Shown here: in pieces, positions 8,539 to 17,327 of the stretch
How positions within the stretch are numbered: position 1 is the stretch's first letter
Layout of the letters: every line of letters starts with the position of its first letter
Assembly: GCA_026990815.1 (NCBI GenBank)
Contig: JALXCS010000380.1
Coordinates: 1 to 34,002, forward strand
DNA from: Methylomonas sp.
GTDB taxonomy: Bacteria > Pseudomonadota > Gammaproteobacteria > Methylococcales > Methylomonadaceae
Length of the DNA: 34,002 nt
Direction: 5' to 3'
Program-made: the position numbers and the translations under genes
The notes under the pieces: generated by a model
What the model was told of the DNA's origin: nothing
What the model saw: only the letters and a program-made list of their open reading frames with translations
The model's database searches: none

Positions 8539-9036
8539 ATGACAACTAAAAAAAACATTTTTCTGCATCTTTCATTATTATTTCTCATGGCATGTTTTAC
8601 TTTTTTCACTCAACCCGCCTCAGCCTATGAGGATGATGAAAAAATAGAATGTAAGCCCCCCAGACTCCGAAGTATTAAACCCGAAAGCTATACTAAGAAC
8701 CATTCAGAAGTTTCTCCTGAGAGTGAATTTTCATTTACCTTGCCTGTTTGGACTGACCCTGAAAAGGTTACAGTGACGGTGAAAAAAATACCTACTAACG
8801 TGACAGTTGAAGATCATGGAAGTTTTTTTCTGGTCAAGGGAAAGCTGCCTGCTGAATTGGAAAACACCTATGCCCGAATTAGTGTCAGAGCAGTTGCTAA
8901 ACTGGGATGTTTAAAAAGAGATGGTTGGCTATTAAAAATTTCAGAACGGGTGACTAATGAACCGAAATCCGAAACAGAATCGAAACCTAATCCAGAAGAA
9001 AACCCCGAAAAACAACAACCCGCTATAGCTCAATAA
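8539..9036 (+). CDS. Secreted protein of unknown function, 165 residues
   Basis: A strong ribosome binding site, AGGAGGG with nine bases before the ATG, and a clear signal peptide ending PASA before YEDDE show a real secreted protein. The mature part is mostly beta-strand-like (FSFTLPVWTDPEKVTVTVKK, then FFLVKGKLPAEL) and reads like a single immunoglobulin-type or similar sandwich domain. It has two cysteines in the mature part (ECKPP and LGCLKR), which could form a disulfide. The last 25 residues are a charged, proline-rich low-complexity tail (SETESKPNPEENPEKQQP). The gene overlaps the guanine-deaminase-like gene tail to tail by seven bases. I do not recognise a named family. Confidence 0.7.
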   Translation: MTTKKNIFLHLSLLFLMACFTFFTQPASAYEDDEKIECKPPRLRSIKPESYTKNHSEVSPESEFSFTLPVWTDPEKVTVTVKKIPTNVTVEDHGSFFLVKGKLPAELENTYARISVRAVAKLGCLKRDGWLLKISERVTNEPKSETESKPNPEENPEKQQPAIAQ

Positions 9037-9494
9037 GGAGTTTTTTCAGAAAAATTGTTCCAGACTTGAAAAGGTTTATTGGCATCAGCGATGTCAATTT
9101 GTAGCATTGGTATTGTTCGTTGCTCGGGCATTAACTGAATTTCTTGATAAATAAAGCTGTCATCAAAGCCTGCTTGTGCCGCATCAAATCGATTGCAAGC
9201 AAAATAAACTTTTTTCAGTCTGGCCCAATAAATCGCTCCCAAACACATGGGACAAGGCTCACAACTGCTGTAGAGAACACAATCTGTTAGCCAAAAACTA
9301 TTAATGTTTTGGCAGGCGCGTCGAATTGCTAGAATTTCCGCATGCGCTGTAGGATCATTTTTTTTAGTAACCAGATTAGCGTTGCTGGCTAATATTTGTT
9401 CATTTTTAACAATAACAGCTCCATAAGGCCCACCGCCTTTTCTTGGGTTTTCGGCGGCAAGATCAATAGCCTGCTGTAAAAAATCTATTTTCAC
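9030..9494 (-). CDS. Guanine-deaminase-like nucleoside/base deaminase
   Basis: A 154-residue cytidine/deoxycytidylate-deaminase-fold enzyme. The zinc site is complete: HAE at residues 51-53 and CEPCPMC with ligand cysteines at 81 and 84. The C-terminal part, with AGFDDSFIYQEI and then FQVWNNF, resembles the dimeric guanine deaminase GuaD of Bacillus subtilis more than the tRNA adenosine deaminase TadA. The likely reaction is therefore hydrolysis of guanine to xanthine, though tRNA or other base substrates are not excluded. The start is GTG and overlaps the stop of metA as GTGA, so translation is probably coupled. It is the third gene of the NTPase-metA operon, an unexpected link between methionine and purine metabolism. 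Its 3' end overlaps the convergent secreted-protein gene by seven bases. Confidence 0.83.
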   Translation of the reverse strand: MKIDFLQQAIDLAAENPRKGGGPYGAVIVKNEQILASNANLVTKKNDPTAHAEILAIRRACQNINSFWLTDCVLYSSCEPCPMCLGAIYWARLKKVYFACNRFDAAQAGFDDSFIYQEIQLMPEQRTIPMLQIDIADANKPFQVWNNFSEKTPY

Positions 9495-10564
9495 TGCTTC
9501 AAGCCAAGAGGATTTTCCGGATCAATTCCTTCCATGAAAGGCAATCGTCGATCCTTATTAGTTATTTGGTAAACCTTGCCCAACCAGTTGTTAATTACCG
9601 CCTTGGCCGTATCTCGCCAGGTATTATCCAAATTCTCAATAATTTGTTGCTCTGGAAAATCTTCCAGCTCCCTTCCCAAATTTTTAGCTTCAATCACATG
9701 TTTATTATAATCCCGTAAAATTTTCTGAGCTTCTGGGTTGAAATAGTTTTCCGGAAAAGGTGGGGAATCTTTTCTTTCTCCGTGAAAAAAACGAATGACT
9801 TCCCGTTTATATTCTTTCATCAAACTGATTTCGTCATATTCAGGATGCCCTTGAAAAAAAACAATTCTGAAACCATCAGGACTGACCGCCAAATGAACAC
9901 CTGCTTGCTCACTGATTGCCAACACTTTCAATCCATTTTCCTCCATATCCTTTTGAAAAATTTCATTATATCTCGAATGCGGCACATCAAAGCGGGTATT
10001 GATTTCGGCCACTAATGGGTGTCGACGATCCAGCAATTTATGGGCAAATACTCCCCAACGCTTTCCTGTTGCTAATGGCGTTCTTTCAATCCCGTAGCAA
10101 TAATGAATTAAAGCATGTGTTGCCAAACAGGAACAAAGAATGGATGTTACATTCTTTTTTGCCCAATCAAAAACTTCAGTTAGAGGTTGCCAGAAATCCT
10201 CTTCAGGTATGTGTGGATGAGTAACATTGGCGCCGCTGATAATCAAGGCATCTAGGCCATCCTGTTTGATCTTGTCAAAGGATTCATAGTATTTTTCAAT
10301 ATGAGCCTTCGCCTCAGGGCCACGCTGCAACCCTTCGACAGTGAATAGGTGGACATGGAATTGGGCTATTTGATTGCAGGCGCTAACCAATCTGAAAAAT
10401 TGCCTTTCCGTTGCTTCAAGCGCAGAATCTGGCATCATATTGAGTAACCCAATATGAATTTCCCTAATATCCTGGTGACTGGCTCTTTCTGGATTTAATA
10501 TATCCTCCCCTTCATCACGTAAACGCTGGAAAGTAGGCAAATCAATATGAGCAACAATTGGCAT
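9491..10564 (-). CDS. metA: Homoserine O-acyltransferase MetA
   Basis: MetA acylates homoserine at the first step of methionine synthesis in the cytoplasm. The 357-residue protein has the class I glutamine-amidotransferase-like fold: the catalytic cysteine is Cys146 in CSCLATHA, and the catalytic His240 and Glu242 lie in QGHPEYDE. The N-terminal LLNMMPDSALEATERQF is a MetA signature. It is about 50 residues longer than E. coli MetA, with a C-terminal extension of NNWLGKVYQIT type. At the position aligned by eye with E. coli Gly111, which helps set succinyl rather than acetyl preference, this protein has Thr115 (SGANVTHP), so the acyl donor is uncertain. A perfect GGAGG precedes the ATG by eight bases. 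It lies 17 bases after the P-loop NTPase gene and overlaps the deaminase gene, forming one operon. Confidence 0.93.
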   Translation of the reverse strand: MPIVAHIDLPTFQRLRDEGEDILNPERASHQDIREIHIGLLNMMPDSALEATERQFFRLVSACNQIAQFHVHLFTVEGLQRGPEAKAHIEKYYESFDKIKQDGLDALIISGANVTHPHIPEEDFWQPLTEVFDWAKKNVTSILCSCLATHALIHYCYGIERTPLATGKRWGVFAHKLLDRRHPLVAEINTRFDVPHSRYNEIFQKDMEENGLKVLAISEQAGVHLAVSPDGFRIVFFQGHPEYDEISLMKEYKREVIRFFHGERKDSPPFPENYFNPEAQKILRDYNKHVIEAKNLGRELEDFPEQQIIENLDNTWRDTAKAVINNWLGKVYQITNKDRRLPFMEGIDPENPLGLKQ

Positions 10565-10581
10565 ATTCTTAGCCTCCTTTA

Positions 10582-11430
10582 TTAATTAGTTTGAACGTCA
10601 ATTGCATTTGCAATTAACTGAATAAAATCTTGTTCGCTTTGAATTGACGCAGCTTGACCAGCATCAATTGTATATCCGTACTGTTCAGCTATTGCCTGAT
10701 AACGTGGTAATCTGGATTTAAAAAGTTCGGGGAATACCCAGCGAACAAAATCATCCGGATCAATTTCATCCGTATCATGAAGCTTTTTCAAGTTCAAATA
10801 ATCTTCCAATTTGGTTTCAAGAAAAGCCTCCCGATAATACATGGGCTTGGGGTCTGAGACGGCACGATCAATAATCGTTTGTTCAAGATTTTCCGGAATT
10901 TTGAGATACACGATCAAGGTATGTTCGGCCAGGACAGACAAGGTTTCCGGGTCATCCAGTTCACAAACACTACCGCCGGCGTCATTAACAAAATGTTTAT
11001 AACCGTATATATCTTCAGCTTTATGGATAAATTCCGGTACATCACGCATTGCCATAATCTCAGCATGGCGATGCAAATATTGTCTCCTTTTAAATTCTTC
11101 CAGGGATAATCCACCCAATTCAGGACTCCCTATTTTCCCCAAAAAACTGGAAACGAGAGTCAGGTTATCAACAGTTATGTTATTACAAATATAAATAGAA
11201 TCGGAAAGCAACAAATCCCGTAGAAAAGGCACATCCATCGCCTGTCGCTTAATATTATCCAGAATCGGCTCTTCGAGATATTTGGTGCCAATGCGATAAT
11301 CACCGGAATAATGAAACCATTTTTCTTTGGGTAATTTATTAGCCAATGTGGTTTTTCCTGCACCTGACATGGCTAACAAGGTAATTCTTTTTGATTCCCA
11401 GTCGAGGAATTCCTGGGTGCTCATTTTCAT
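10582..11430 (-). CDS. P-loop NTPase of unknown function next to metA
   Basis: A 282-residue protein with a Walker A motif AMSGAGKTT at residues 20-28, directly after strand RITLL, the layout of small-molecule kinases such as adenylate or shikimate kinase. A second strand TLIVYLKIPENLE near residue 183 is the type that leads into a kinase lid, followed by many arginines and lysines (RAVSDPKPMYYR). I do not see a standard Walker B or a recognisable substrate motif. It is the first gene of the operon with metA and the guanine-deaminase-like gene, so a role tied to homoserine, methionine or purine metabolism is possible but unproven. Two starts, at 11430 and 11424, are close; no strong ribosome binding site precedes them. 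Confidence 0.72.
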   Translation of the reverse strand: MKMSTQEFLDWESKRITLLAMSGAGKTTLANKLPKEKWFHYSGDYRIGTKYLEEPILDNIKRQAMDVPFLRDLLLSDSIYICNNITVDNLTLVSSFLGKIGSPELGGLSLEEFKRRQYLHRHAEIMAMRDVPEFIHKAEDIYGYKHFVNDAGGSVCELDDPETLSVLAEHTLIVYLKIPENLEQTIIDRAVSDPKPMYYREAFLETKLEDYLNLKKLHDTDEIDPDDFVRWVFPELFKSRLPRYQAIAEQYGYTIDAGQAASIQSEQDFIQLIANAIDVQTN

Positions 11431-11507
11431 GATTTGGATTCTTGCTTGGTGAAAAAGACTGGCTATATTAACAAACTACCACTTGCATACAAGAAAAAAC
11501 CAGGAAT

Positions 11508-11888
11508 CTAAACTGTCATATAATAATCCCGTTTTGCGGTTTGCCATACCTGATAGGTCATTGTACAAGTGGCATAAAGGGATATTAAATCTAAAGGAAC
11601 CCCCAACCCAGCTACATCGATTTCCAGAAAAAGCATAATAACCAGCGTCCATACCGAATTGTAAATCAAACTGGCTAATACTAATGCCGTATAGAGGTAA
11701 TCAGAACCCGTTGTGACAGGCTTATCCTTATAAACTTTATAACCAATATGAATAATGACAACACCAGCGATGACATCCAAAACAGTAAAAATAAATGGCC
11801 CGGTATCCCAAATATAATAGATGATAACACTCCATAAAACAGAGTATTCAAGACCGAAAATCATGATAAATTTCTTAAATTTCGCCAC
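11508..11888 (-). CDS. Small four-helix membrane protein, 126 residues
   Basis: The sequence has four hydrophobic segments at about residues 8-27, 32-52, 64-89 and 97-113, with a positively charged start (MAKFKKF) and a charged KVYKDKP loop. This is a compact inner-membrane protein. The start is GTG, with AAAGG about 11 bases upstream, a weak binding site. I do not recognise the family; the repeat-like arrangement of two helical hairpins could suit a small transporter or channel subunit, but nothing in the sequence proves that. It is on the same strand as the PepSY-like gene upstream, 177 bases away, so it probably has its own promoter. Confidence 0.6.
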   Translation of the reverse strand: MAKFKKFIMIFGLEYSVLWSVIIYYIWDTGPFIFTVLDVIAGVVIIHIGYKVYKDKPVTTGSDYLYTALVLASLIYNSVWTLVIMLFLEIDVAGLGVPLDLISLYATCTMTYQVWQTAKRDYYMTV

Positions 11889-12065
11889 TTGTTAGTTACC
11901 TTTTTTCATCCATTACATTCAAAAAACAAAGATGGGGAAGCTATGATTTTTAATAAGACAGTGTGCTTTTGCTCATCATTCATATAATAGTAGCAGAACA
12001 GGGAGATAGATTTTTTCGGTGCGTCCTTGCCCCACAAAGTTTTTTGAAAATACTTATTCTGAGTG

Positions 12066-12572
12066 TTATTTTCTCATTTCACTAAGTATTTCTCCATTAT
12101 TATCTAATGTTATTTCCAAAATATTTCCTGAAACCATAAGATCAATATCATATTCTTCGCCATATCGATTGGGATTATTAATCATTTTCACAGCTAAAAT
12201 TTTGTAATCTGGATAATTTGATTGCAAACTTTTAACTGCCTGATCTGAAATGACATTAAACGAATGCTTTTCCACAATAATAATATTAGTAAATAACTGA
12301 CCATTAGGCCTGAATAATTCCCCCATTTCATCTTCGTAAGGCATATTATTTTGATCAGTTTTATTTTCCTCAAACGTCACTTGATAAAAAGATTGGCCAA
12401 AATGGTTTTTTTCTTGTACAGAAATAGCCTTTGCTTTGGGATGGTTTTTATGCATATAGTCCAAGGCTTTTTGTGGTAAGTCTTGCATGCTGATATTTTT
12501 AGCATTGACAGTAAAAGATGTTGATGTTAAAGACAGTAGCAGCCAAAATATTTTAATAAATTTTTTTTGCAT
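12066..12572 (-). CDS. Exported PepSY-like (BLIP-fold) protein
   Basis: A 168-residue protein with a signal peptide (FIKIFWLLLSLTSTSFTVNA). The mature part has two copies of a beta-alpha-beta pattern: first PQKALDYMHKNHPKAKAIS followed by FYQVTFEEN, then SDQAVKSLQSNYPDYKILA followed by EYDIDLMVSGNILEITLDN. That is the pattern of PepSY-like domains with the beta-lactamase-inhibitor fold (PF11396 type), found in periplasmic proteins of unknown role. GGAGG precedes the ATG by six bases. It follows the Hsp70-like operon on the same strand after 72 bases, so it might be read through from it, although the gap holds space for its own promoter. Confidence 0.72.
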   Translation of the reverse strand: MQKKFIKIFWLLLSLTSTSFTVNAKNISMQDLPQKALDYMHKNHPKAKAISVQEKNHFGQSFYQVTFEENKTDQNNMPYEDEMGELFRPNGQLFTNIIIVEKHSFNVISDQAVKSLQSNYPDYKILAVKMINNPNRYGEEYDIDLMVSGNILEITLDNNGEILSEMRK

Positions 12573-12644
12573 GATAATCCTCCATTAACTTGATATATAA
12601 ATATAGATACTTTGTTTTATTTAAAGCATCACCGAAAATTGGAT

Positions 12645-15398
12645 TCAAATATGATCCAATAATTTCAAACCAGGCGGTAATGATTCACCAAAAACCTGCT
12701 TTTCCTCCTGCTCGTCCAGCTCGGTTATTTGTGTAATCATATTTATCCAGGAAGCAGGAGACTTGCTGGATTTTAGTTTTGCTCCAACTTTTTCACGGAG
12801 CTTAGTATTCACATCCCTGTTTCGATCTCCTGTCATTCGAGTCATCAAAGTGGCGGCAAAACCAGCCTGAGGTATTTTTTTCCAATCAACGCTCAAACAT
12901 TGCTGCAGCCATAATTCAATTTGACCGGGAGGAATAACAAAATGGTCGCTGCCATGAAACAGTTTTCTTGAGCCAACTCGTCCCAAAGCCCACCAACTCT
13001 GCACCGATTCGCTGGGTTTTTTCAGACGTTTTAACAACCATTCTCCAAGCTGAGTTTTTTTATCAACTGAGAGTCGTTCCAATGATCCTGCCAACCTGAC
13101 CATTTCGTCATAGCTGTGCAATTTGCTCAGTTTGGCGATATTGCCTTGTCTTGCAGAAGCAGGGTTAATAAATTTTGCCAGATCAGCAAATATTTTTTCC
13201 TGGGCCAGGGTATCAAGTCCACCGGCAATTCTGCGCCACAAAGTCCACCATTCCGTCCAATTTTGAGTTTCAGTCACAAACTGAATGCCCTTGGGATAAA
13301 TTTTCCACAATTGTTCAATCCGCCAATCATCCAGTTGGTAGCCAAACCCCGGTCTCAAACAAAAACCCGTCAAATTCAACCAAGCCCGCTCATGATTAAT
13401 CGAGCGTCGGCGGTTTTTCATGGTTTCAAGCAATAACGAAAATAATTCCCGTAATAATAGCGTGTGCCAGTCCTGACGGGGACCAAGCATTTTTTCCAGA
13501 TCAGAGCGTAAACTTTTTACCGCTTTGGGATTGACAGTTTTTGATTTACCACCAAAAATTTCCAGTATCTTTTCTGCCGCCTGATTAAAATTATCGGGCA
13601 AACCCTGACGCTGCACAGATTGCGTTCTGCGCCGAATCTCAAATTCAACATCCCAGCGTTGCTGAGGGTTATCAACTGCAACACACTGAATTCTCAAGGT
13701 TCCCACTTCCGTCAAAGTTATTGCCAATTTAACAGTGACTTCATTAAGCGTTGCCCCATCCTGCTGTTCAAGCGCAACAGCCAAAGGCGGTAAATCATGA
13801 AACCGGTCATCCATTTCCTGAACAAGCTCACCCGGCTTTAATTGGTTATCCCCTGTCAAAGAAGCCAGATGAAAACGCACGGGCTGACCCAAACGCAATG
13901 CAAATTGCCTGTTTTCCAGAATGATTTCCTCACCTTCCTCGGTTCCCTGCGGCAAAATACAAATTGCTTGCCGTGATTTCTCAGTTTCCAAATCAATCAC
14001 CAAAAAATAACTGCGTGATGCACCACCGCCAATCTTTATCTGTTTACCCTGTCTGGCTATCGCATAACTGACTGCACCAAAAGCAACAGCCAATTCCGGA
14101 TGAATATTTTCCAGATGTTTAACCGGCTGGTCACTCCAGGAACCGAGCAAATCAAGAACCCTCTGACGAATCACTTTGCTGCGAAACACTCCGCCATTAA
14201 ACAAAACCGCATCAGGAACACCCTGCTCGCTTTGTGTCGCCTGTTGCGCCCCCTGTTTATGCAGATTCAAAAAAGCGGCAATATGTTTGCTGATCGCAGG
14301 ATCTGCCGCATAAGGCAAGCCGAATTCCACCACACCACTGCGTTTCTTGTCTGGAAACTGATCTATTTTTGATAGGGGAAAGAAGCCATCCAGGGCAATC
14401 ACATTAACTACCTCTTTACTCAATTCAACTGAACGCGTACTACCAATTAATCGAGAACCGCCGCCCAAAAGCGTTACTGCATATTTTTCTGGCGCTTGGT
14501 CATTGAGTAACTGCTCCTTGCAAATCCGGCATTGTTCAATCAACTGCGCCAATTCAGCAACGGAAACCCGCTTGCCATCCGGATACAAGCTTTTTTCGAC
14601 GCGATGTGCCAAGGTTAAATCAATATTATCGCCTCCCAGCATTAAATGTTCGCCGACACCTATTCTTGTCAGTTTAGGCTTCGGACCACCTGGTTCAACT
14701 TTAATCAGAGTCAAATCGGTCGTGCCGCCGCCAACATCACATACCAAAAGCAGCCGAACATTTTCCAATGCCTGATCTAAATCATGCTGATGCCTACGCA
14801 GCCAGTCATAACAAACCGCTTGTGGCTCTTCCAGCAAGCGCAGCTTGGGAATTCCGGCAATTCGTGCAGCCTCAAGCGTTAAAGAGCGTGCGGCTTCATC
14901 AAATGATGCGGGAACGGTAATCACAACATCCTGATTTTCCAGTAAGGCATCCGGAAATTTATGATTCCACACGGCACGAACATGGGCCAGATACCTGGCG
15001 CTAGCATCGAGCGGAGAAACCTTAGGCACATCCTCACTACTACCCCAGGGTAATATCGGTGCAGTATGATCAATGGACGGATGAGACAACCAGCTTTTGG
15101 CACTGGTCACCATTCGTCCTTGGGTTTTCGCACCCAAAACTCGGGCTGCTTCGCCAATCACTGCCGAATCGCCAGATGGCGAAAATGCAATATCAGATTC
15201 GACCAGCTCACCTTCGGCAGGATGATAACGAACGGACGGCAGCAAATCCCTCGCAGCCACTTCACCCGGCGCCACCAGTTGTTGAATTTGGAAAAGCTTT
15301 ATTTCGGAATCAGATGGATCGGCGTTGGCATATGCGACAACAGTATGGGTTGTCCCCAAATCAATACCGACCAGGTATTGTGGATTTTGATTTTGCAC
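12645..15398 (-). CDS. Hsp70-family ATPase with C-terminal DUF3731-type region
   Basis: A 917-residue protein. The first half is an actin/Hsp70-type ATPase: phosphate-1 loop VGIDLGTTHTVVAY at about 9-22, VITVPASFDEAARSL, phosphate-2 loop VCDVGGGTTDLTLI near 217-230, and the adenosine loop VLFNGGVFRSKVI near 395-407. The second half, roughly residues 600-900, is a long helical region rich in Trp and Leu (NWTEWWTLWRRIAGGLDT) that matches my memory of DUF3731, not the DnaK substrate-binding lid. It is therefore a non-DnaK Hsp70 whose clients are unknown, presumably cytoplasmic. The start is GTG with no strong binding site, 15 bases after the preceding Hsp70-like gene, so coupling to it is likely. 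No dnaJ or grpE is nearby. Confidence 0.85.
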   Translation of the reverse strand: MQNQNPQYLVGIDLGTTHTVVAYANADPSDSEIKLFQIQQLVAPGEVAARDLLPSVRYHPAEGELVESDIAFSPSGDSAVIGEAARVLGAKTQGRMVTSAKSWLSHPSIDHTAPILPWGSSEDVPKVSPLDASARYLAHVRAVWNHKFPDALLENQDVVITVPASFDEAARSLTLEAARIAGIPKLRLLEEPQAVCYDWLRRHQHDLDQALENVRLLLVCDVGGGTTDLTLIKVEPGGPKPKLTRIGVGEHLMLGGDNIDLTLAHRVEKSLYPDGKRVSVAELAQLIEQCRICKEQLLNDQAPEKYAVTLLGGGSRLIGSTRSVELSKEVVNVIALDGFFPLSKIDQFPDKKRSGVVEFGLPYAADPAISKHIAAFLNLHKQGAQQATQSEQGVPDAVLFNGGVFRSKVIRQRVLDLLGSWSDQPVKHLENIHPELAVAFGAVSYAIARQGKQIKIGGGASRSYFLVIDLETEKSRQAICILPQGTEEGEEIILENRQFALRLGQPVRFHLASLTGDNQLKPGELVQEMDDRFHDLPPLAVALEQQDGATLNEVTVKLAITLTEVGTLRIQCVAVDNPQQRWDVEFEIRRRTQSVQRQGLPDNFNQAAEKILEIFGGKSKTVNPKAVKSLRSDLEKMLGPRQDWHTLLLRELFSLLLETMKNRRRSINHERAWLNLTGFCLRPGFGYQLDDWRIEQLWKIYPKGIQFVTETQNWTEWWTLWRRIAGGLDTLAQEKIFADLAKFINPASARQGNIAKLSKLHSYDEMVRLAGSLERLSVDKKTQLGEWLLKRLKKPSESVQSWWALGRVGSRKLFHGSDHFVIPPGQIELWLQQCLSVDWKKIPQAGFAATLMTRMTGDRNRDVNTKLREKVGAKLKSSKSPASWINMITQITELDEQEEKQVFGESLPPGLKLLDHI

Positions 15399-15413
15399 GT
15401 TTGTTACTGGAAT

Positions 15414-17327
15414 CTATTCCTGATGTACATCTGTTTCGGAAGATTCGCAGTCATCTTCACCCGCTCGAACATCAAATTCAATTTTCCAGCGGTTACCGTC
15501 CTGGGTCGATACAGCTTGTAACTCAAGTGTTCCTACTTCAGTCACTGCGGCACATAAATGGACGGGAATCACCTCTCCCGGATTATGATTTTCAACCGGC
15601 AAAGTGATTTCGATTTCATCAAGTTCTTCAAGTTCACCTTCAGACCAGTGTTCAAGTCTTGCTCCAACCTGATCATCACGGCGAACCGTGGAACTGAAAA
15701 AACGGAATCTGACCGGCTCTCCAATTACCAGACCGAACTCATCACCCACCAGTTTCTGTTCAGTACCTTCTTCCATGCCAAAAGGGGCGATACAAAGCGC
15801 TTGCAATTCTGGCAACATTCCAGGGACAGCAGGCATTGTGCTCTCAATACCCACATAATAGGCAGCGGCAGTTCCGCCTTTGATGCGGACGCCCTGGCCT
15901 TTTCTGACGAACCCATAATAGGCTGCACCACGCGCGACTGCCAAATCCAGATCAGCACCTTCAAGTAATCTGGCTTCTGGCGCGGCTTCGCCCGTCAACC
16001 AGGAATTCAGTACTTCCATTAATCGTTGACCCAACAAATCAGATTTTAATACCCCACCGTTAAATAACACAGCCGATGGATGTAAAAAGCTGGCATTTTC
16101 CGGCAAGGAAATATCGGACAATTCTTCGGTTGCTGAAAGTTGTTTTGATAAAAATGCCGCTAAATGGCGAGTAATACCGGCATCTTGCGCATAAGGCAGG
16201 CCAACTGTTCTTAATCCTGTTCTTGCGCGACTAACAGGCTGTTCAGTAACGGAAATTTTTGGAAAAAAGCCTTCAACCAATACCCGGTTGACTTCCTCGC
16301 GGGTTAATTCAGTACGAAGTGTTCCACCAATCAATGACGAACCCCGGTTGGGAACAACCAATGGAATGTTATCCGCTTCCGGATCACTGAGGATTTTTTC
16401 TTTGGCATCACGGCAACCATGCGTCAATGCCTGTATTTGCCATGGTTCAAGACATTTGCCATCCTGTTCAAGTTTAGCTTTGACGGTATAAGCCAGAGCT
16501 AAATCCATATTGTCACCGCCCAGCAAAATATGATCACCGACCGCAACACGAGTTAATTCTAGGTTGCCTTCCCGCTCTGTAACTGCAATCAAGGATAAAT
16601 CTGTGGTGCCGCCACCAACATCAATGACCAGAATAATATCGCCCACTTTAACCTGATCCCGCCATTCACCTTGACTTCTTTCAATCCAGCTATACAAAGC
16701 AGACTGCGGTTCTTCTAGCAAAATAGCCTGATCCAGCCCCAGGGTTTTAGCCGCATCGACTGTAAGTTCACGTGCCGCGGGATCAAATGATGCCGGCACC
16801 GTAATCGTGACATCCTGTTGCTTTAATGGAGCTTCAGGATGTTGATTGTTCCAGGCATTTAACAAATGCTCCAGATAGGCACAAGTAGCCTGAAAAGGTG
16901 AAATTCGTTCAACTTCATCAGGCGCTTCAGCCGGTAATATCGGAGCTTTACAGTCTACTCCAGCATGGCACAACCAGCTTTTGGCGCTGGATACCAATCT
17001 GATCGGAGTTTTACTACCTAAATTCCTAGCAATTTCACCGACAATGTGTTCTGGATGCGGATCCCAGGGTAATGCAATCTCTCCTTCTGAAATTTCCGCT
17101 CTATGCGCTTGATACAAAAATGAGGGTAGCTGTGATTTTTCCTCAACCGTACCCGGTGCAGTTAGTTGTGGTATCGGCAACACTTCTTGAAAAACTTCAG
17201 TATCTTCAGATTGATTAATATCAACCCAGGACAATACACAGTGGGTGGTCCCTAGGTCAATTCCCACTGTAAACACGGACTCTCCGTTATCAGCCCCGTT
17301 TTGGGTGACTGATTCGGTTTCACTCAT
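15414..17327 (-). CDS. Hsp70-family ATPase, short form
   Basis: A 637-residue Hsp70-like protein related to its downstream neighbour; the two share the same unusual stretch SAKSWL(C/S)H and were probably produced by an old duplication. Landmarks are VGIDLGTTHCVLSW at about 21-34, VTITVPASFDPAAREL, VIDVGGGTTDLSLI near 230-243 and PSAVLFNGGVLKSDLL near 416-431. After the ATPase there is a beta-rich region with paired acidic strands (HWSEGELEELDEIEITLPV) and a short acidic tail, with no helical lid. GGAGG lies seven bases before the ATG, and the start overlaps the stop of the DUF2760 gene as ATGA, which couples their translation. The function is unknown; chaperone or ATP-driven assembly roles are both possible. 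Confidence 0.87.
   Translation of the reverse strand: MSETESVTQNGADNGESVFTVGIDLGTTHCVLSWVDINQSEDTEVFQEVLPIPQLTAPGTVEEKSQLPSFLYQAHRAEISEGEIALPWDPHPEHIVGEIARNLGSKTPIRLVSSAKSWLCHAGVDCKAPILPAEAPDEVERISPFQATCAYLEHLLNAWNNQHPEAPLKQQDVTITVPASFDPAARELTVDAAKTLGLDQAILLEEPQSALYSWIERSQGEWRDQVKVGDIILVIDVGGGTTDLSLIAVTEREGNLELTRVAVGDHILLGGDNMDLALAYTVKAKLEQDGKCLEPWQIQALTHGCRDAKEKILSDPEADNIPLVVPNRGSSLIGGTLRTELTREEVNRVLVEGFFPKISVTEQPVSRARTGLRTVGLPYAQDAGITRHLAAFLSKQLSATEELSDISLPENASFLHPSAVLFNGGVLKSDLLGQRLMEVLNSWLTGEAAPEARLLEGADLDLAVARGAAYYGFVRKGQGVRIKGGTAAAYYVGIESTMPAVPGMLPELQALCIAPFGMEEGTEQKLVGDEFGLVIGEPVRFRFFSSTVRRDDQVGARLEHWSEGELEELDEIEITLPVENHNPGEVIPVHLCAAVTEVGTLELQAVSTQDGNRWKIEFDVRAGEDDCESSETDVHQE

Noticed and set aside
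9030-9494. Call as tRNA adenosine deaminase TadA
   Set aside because: The zinc motifs fit both, but the C-terminal AGFDDSFIYQEI and WNNF segments match guanine deaminase of the GuaD type, not TadA.
12573-12644. Terminator between the long Hsp70 gene and the PepSY-like gene
   Set aside because: The gap is AT-rich with T-runs, but no stem of useful length precedes them, so read-through cannot be excluded.
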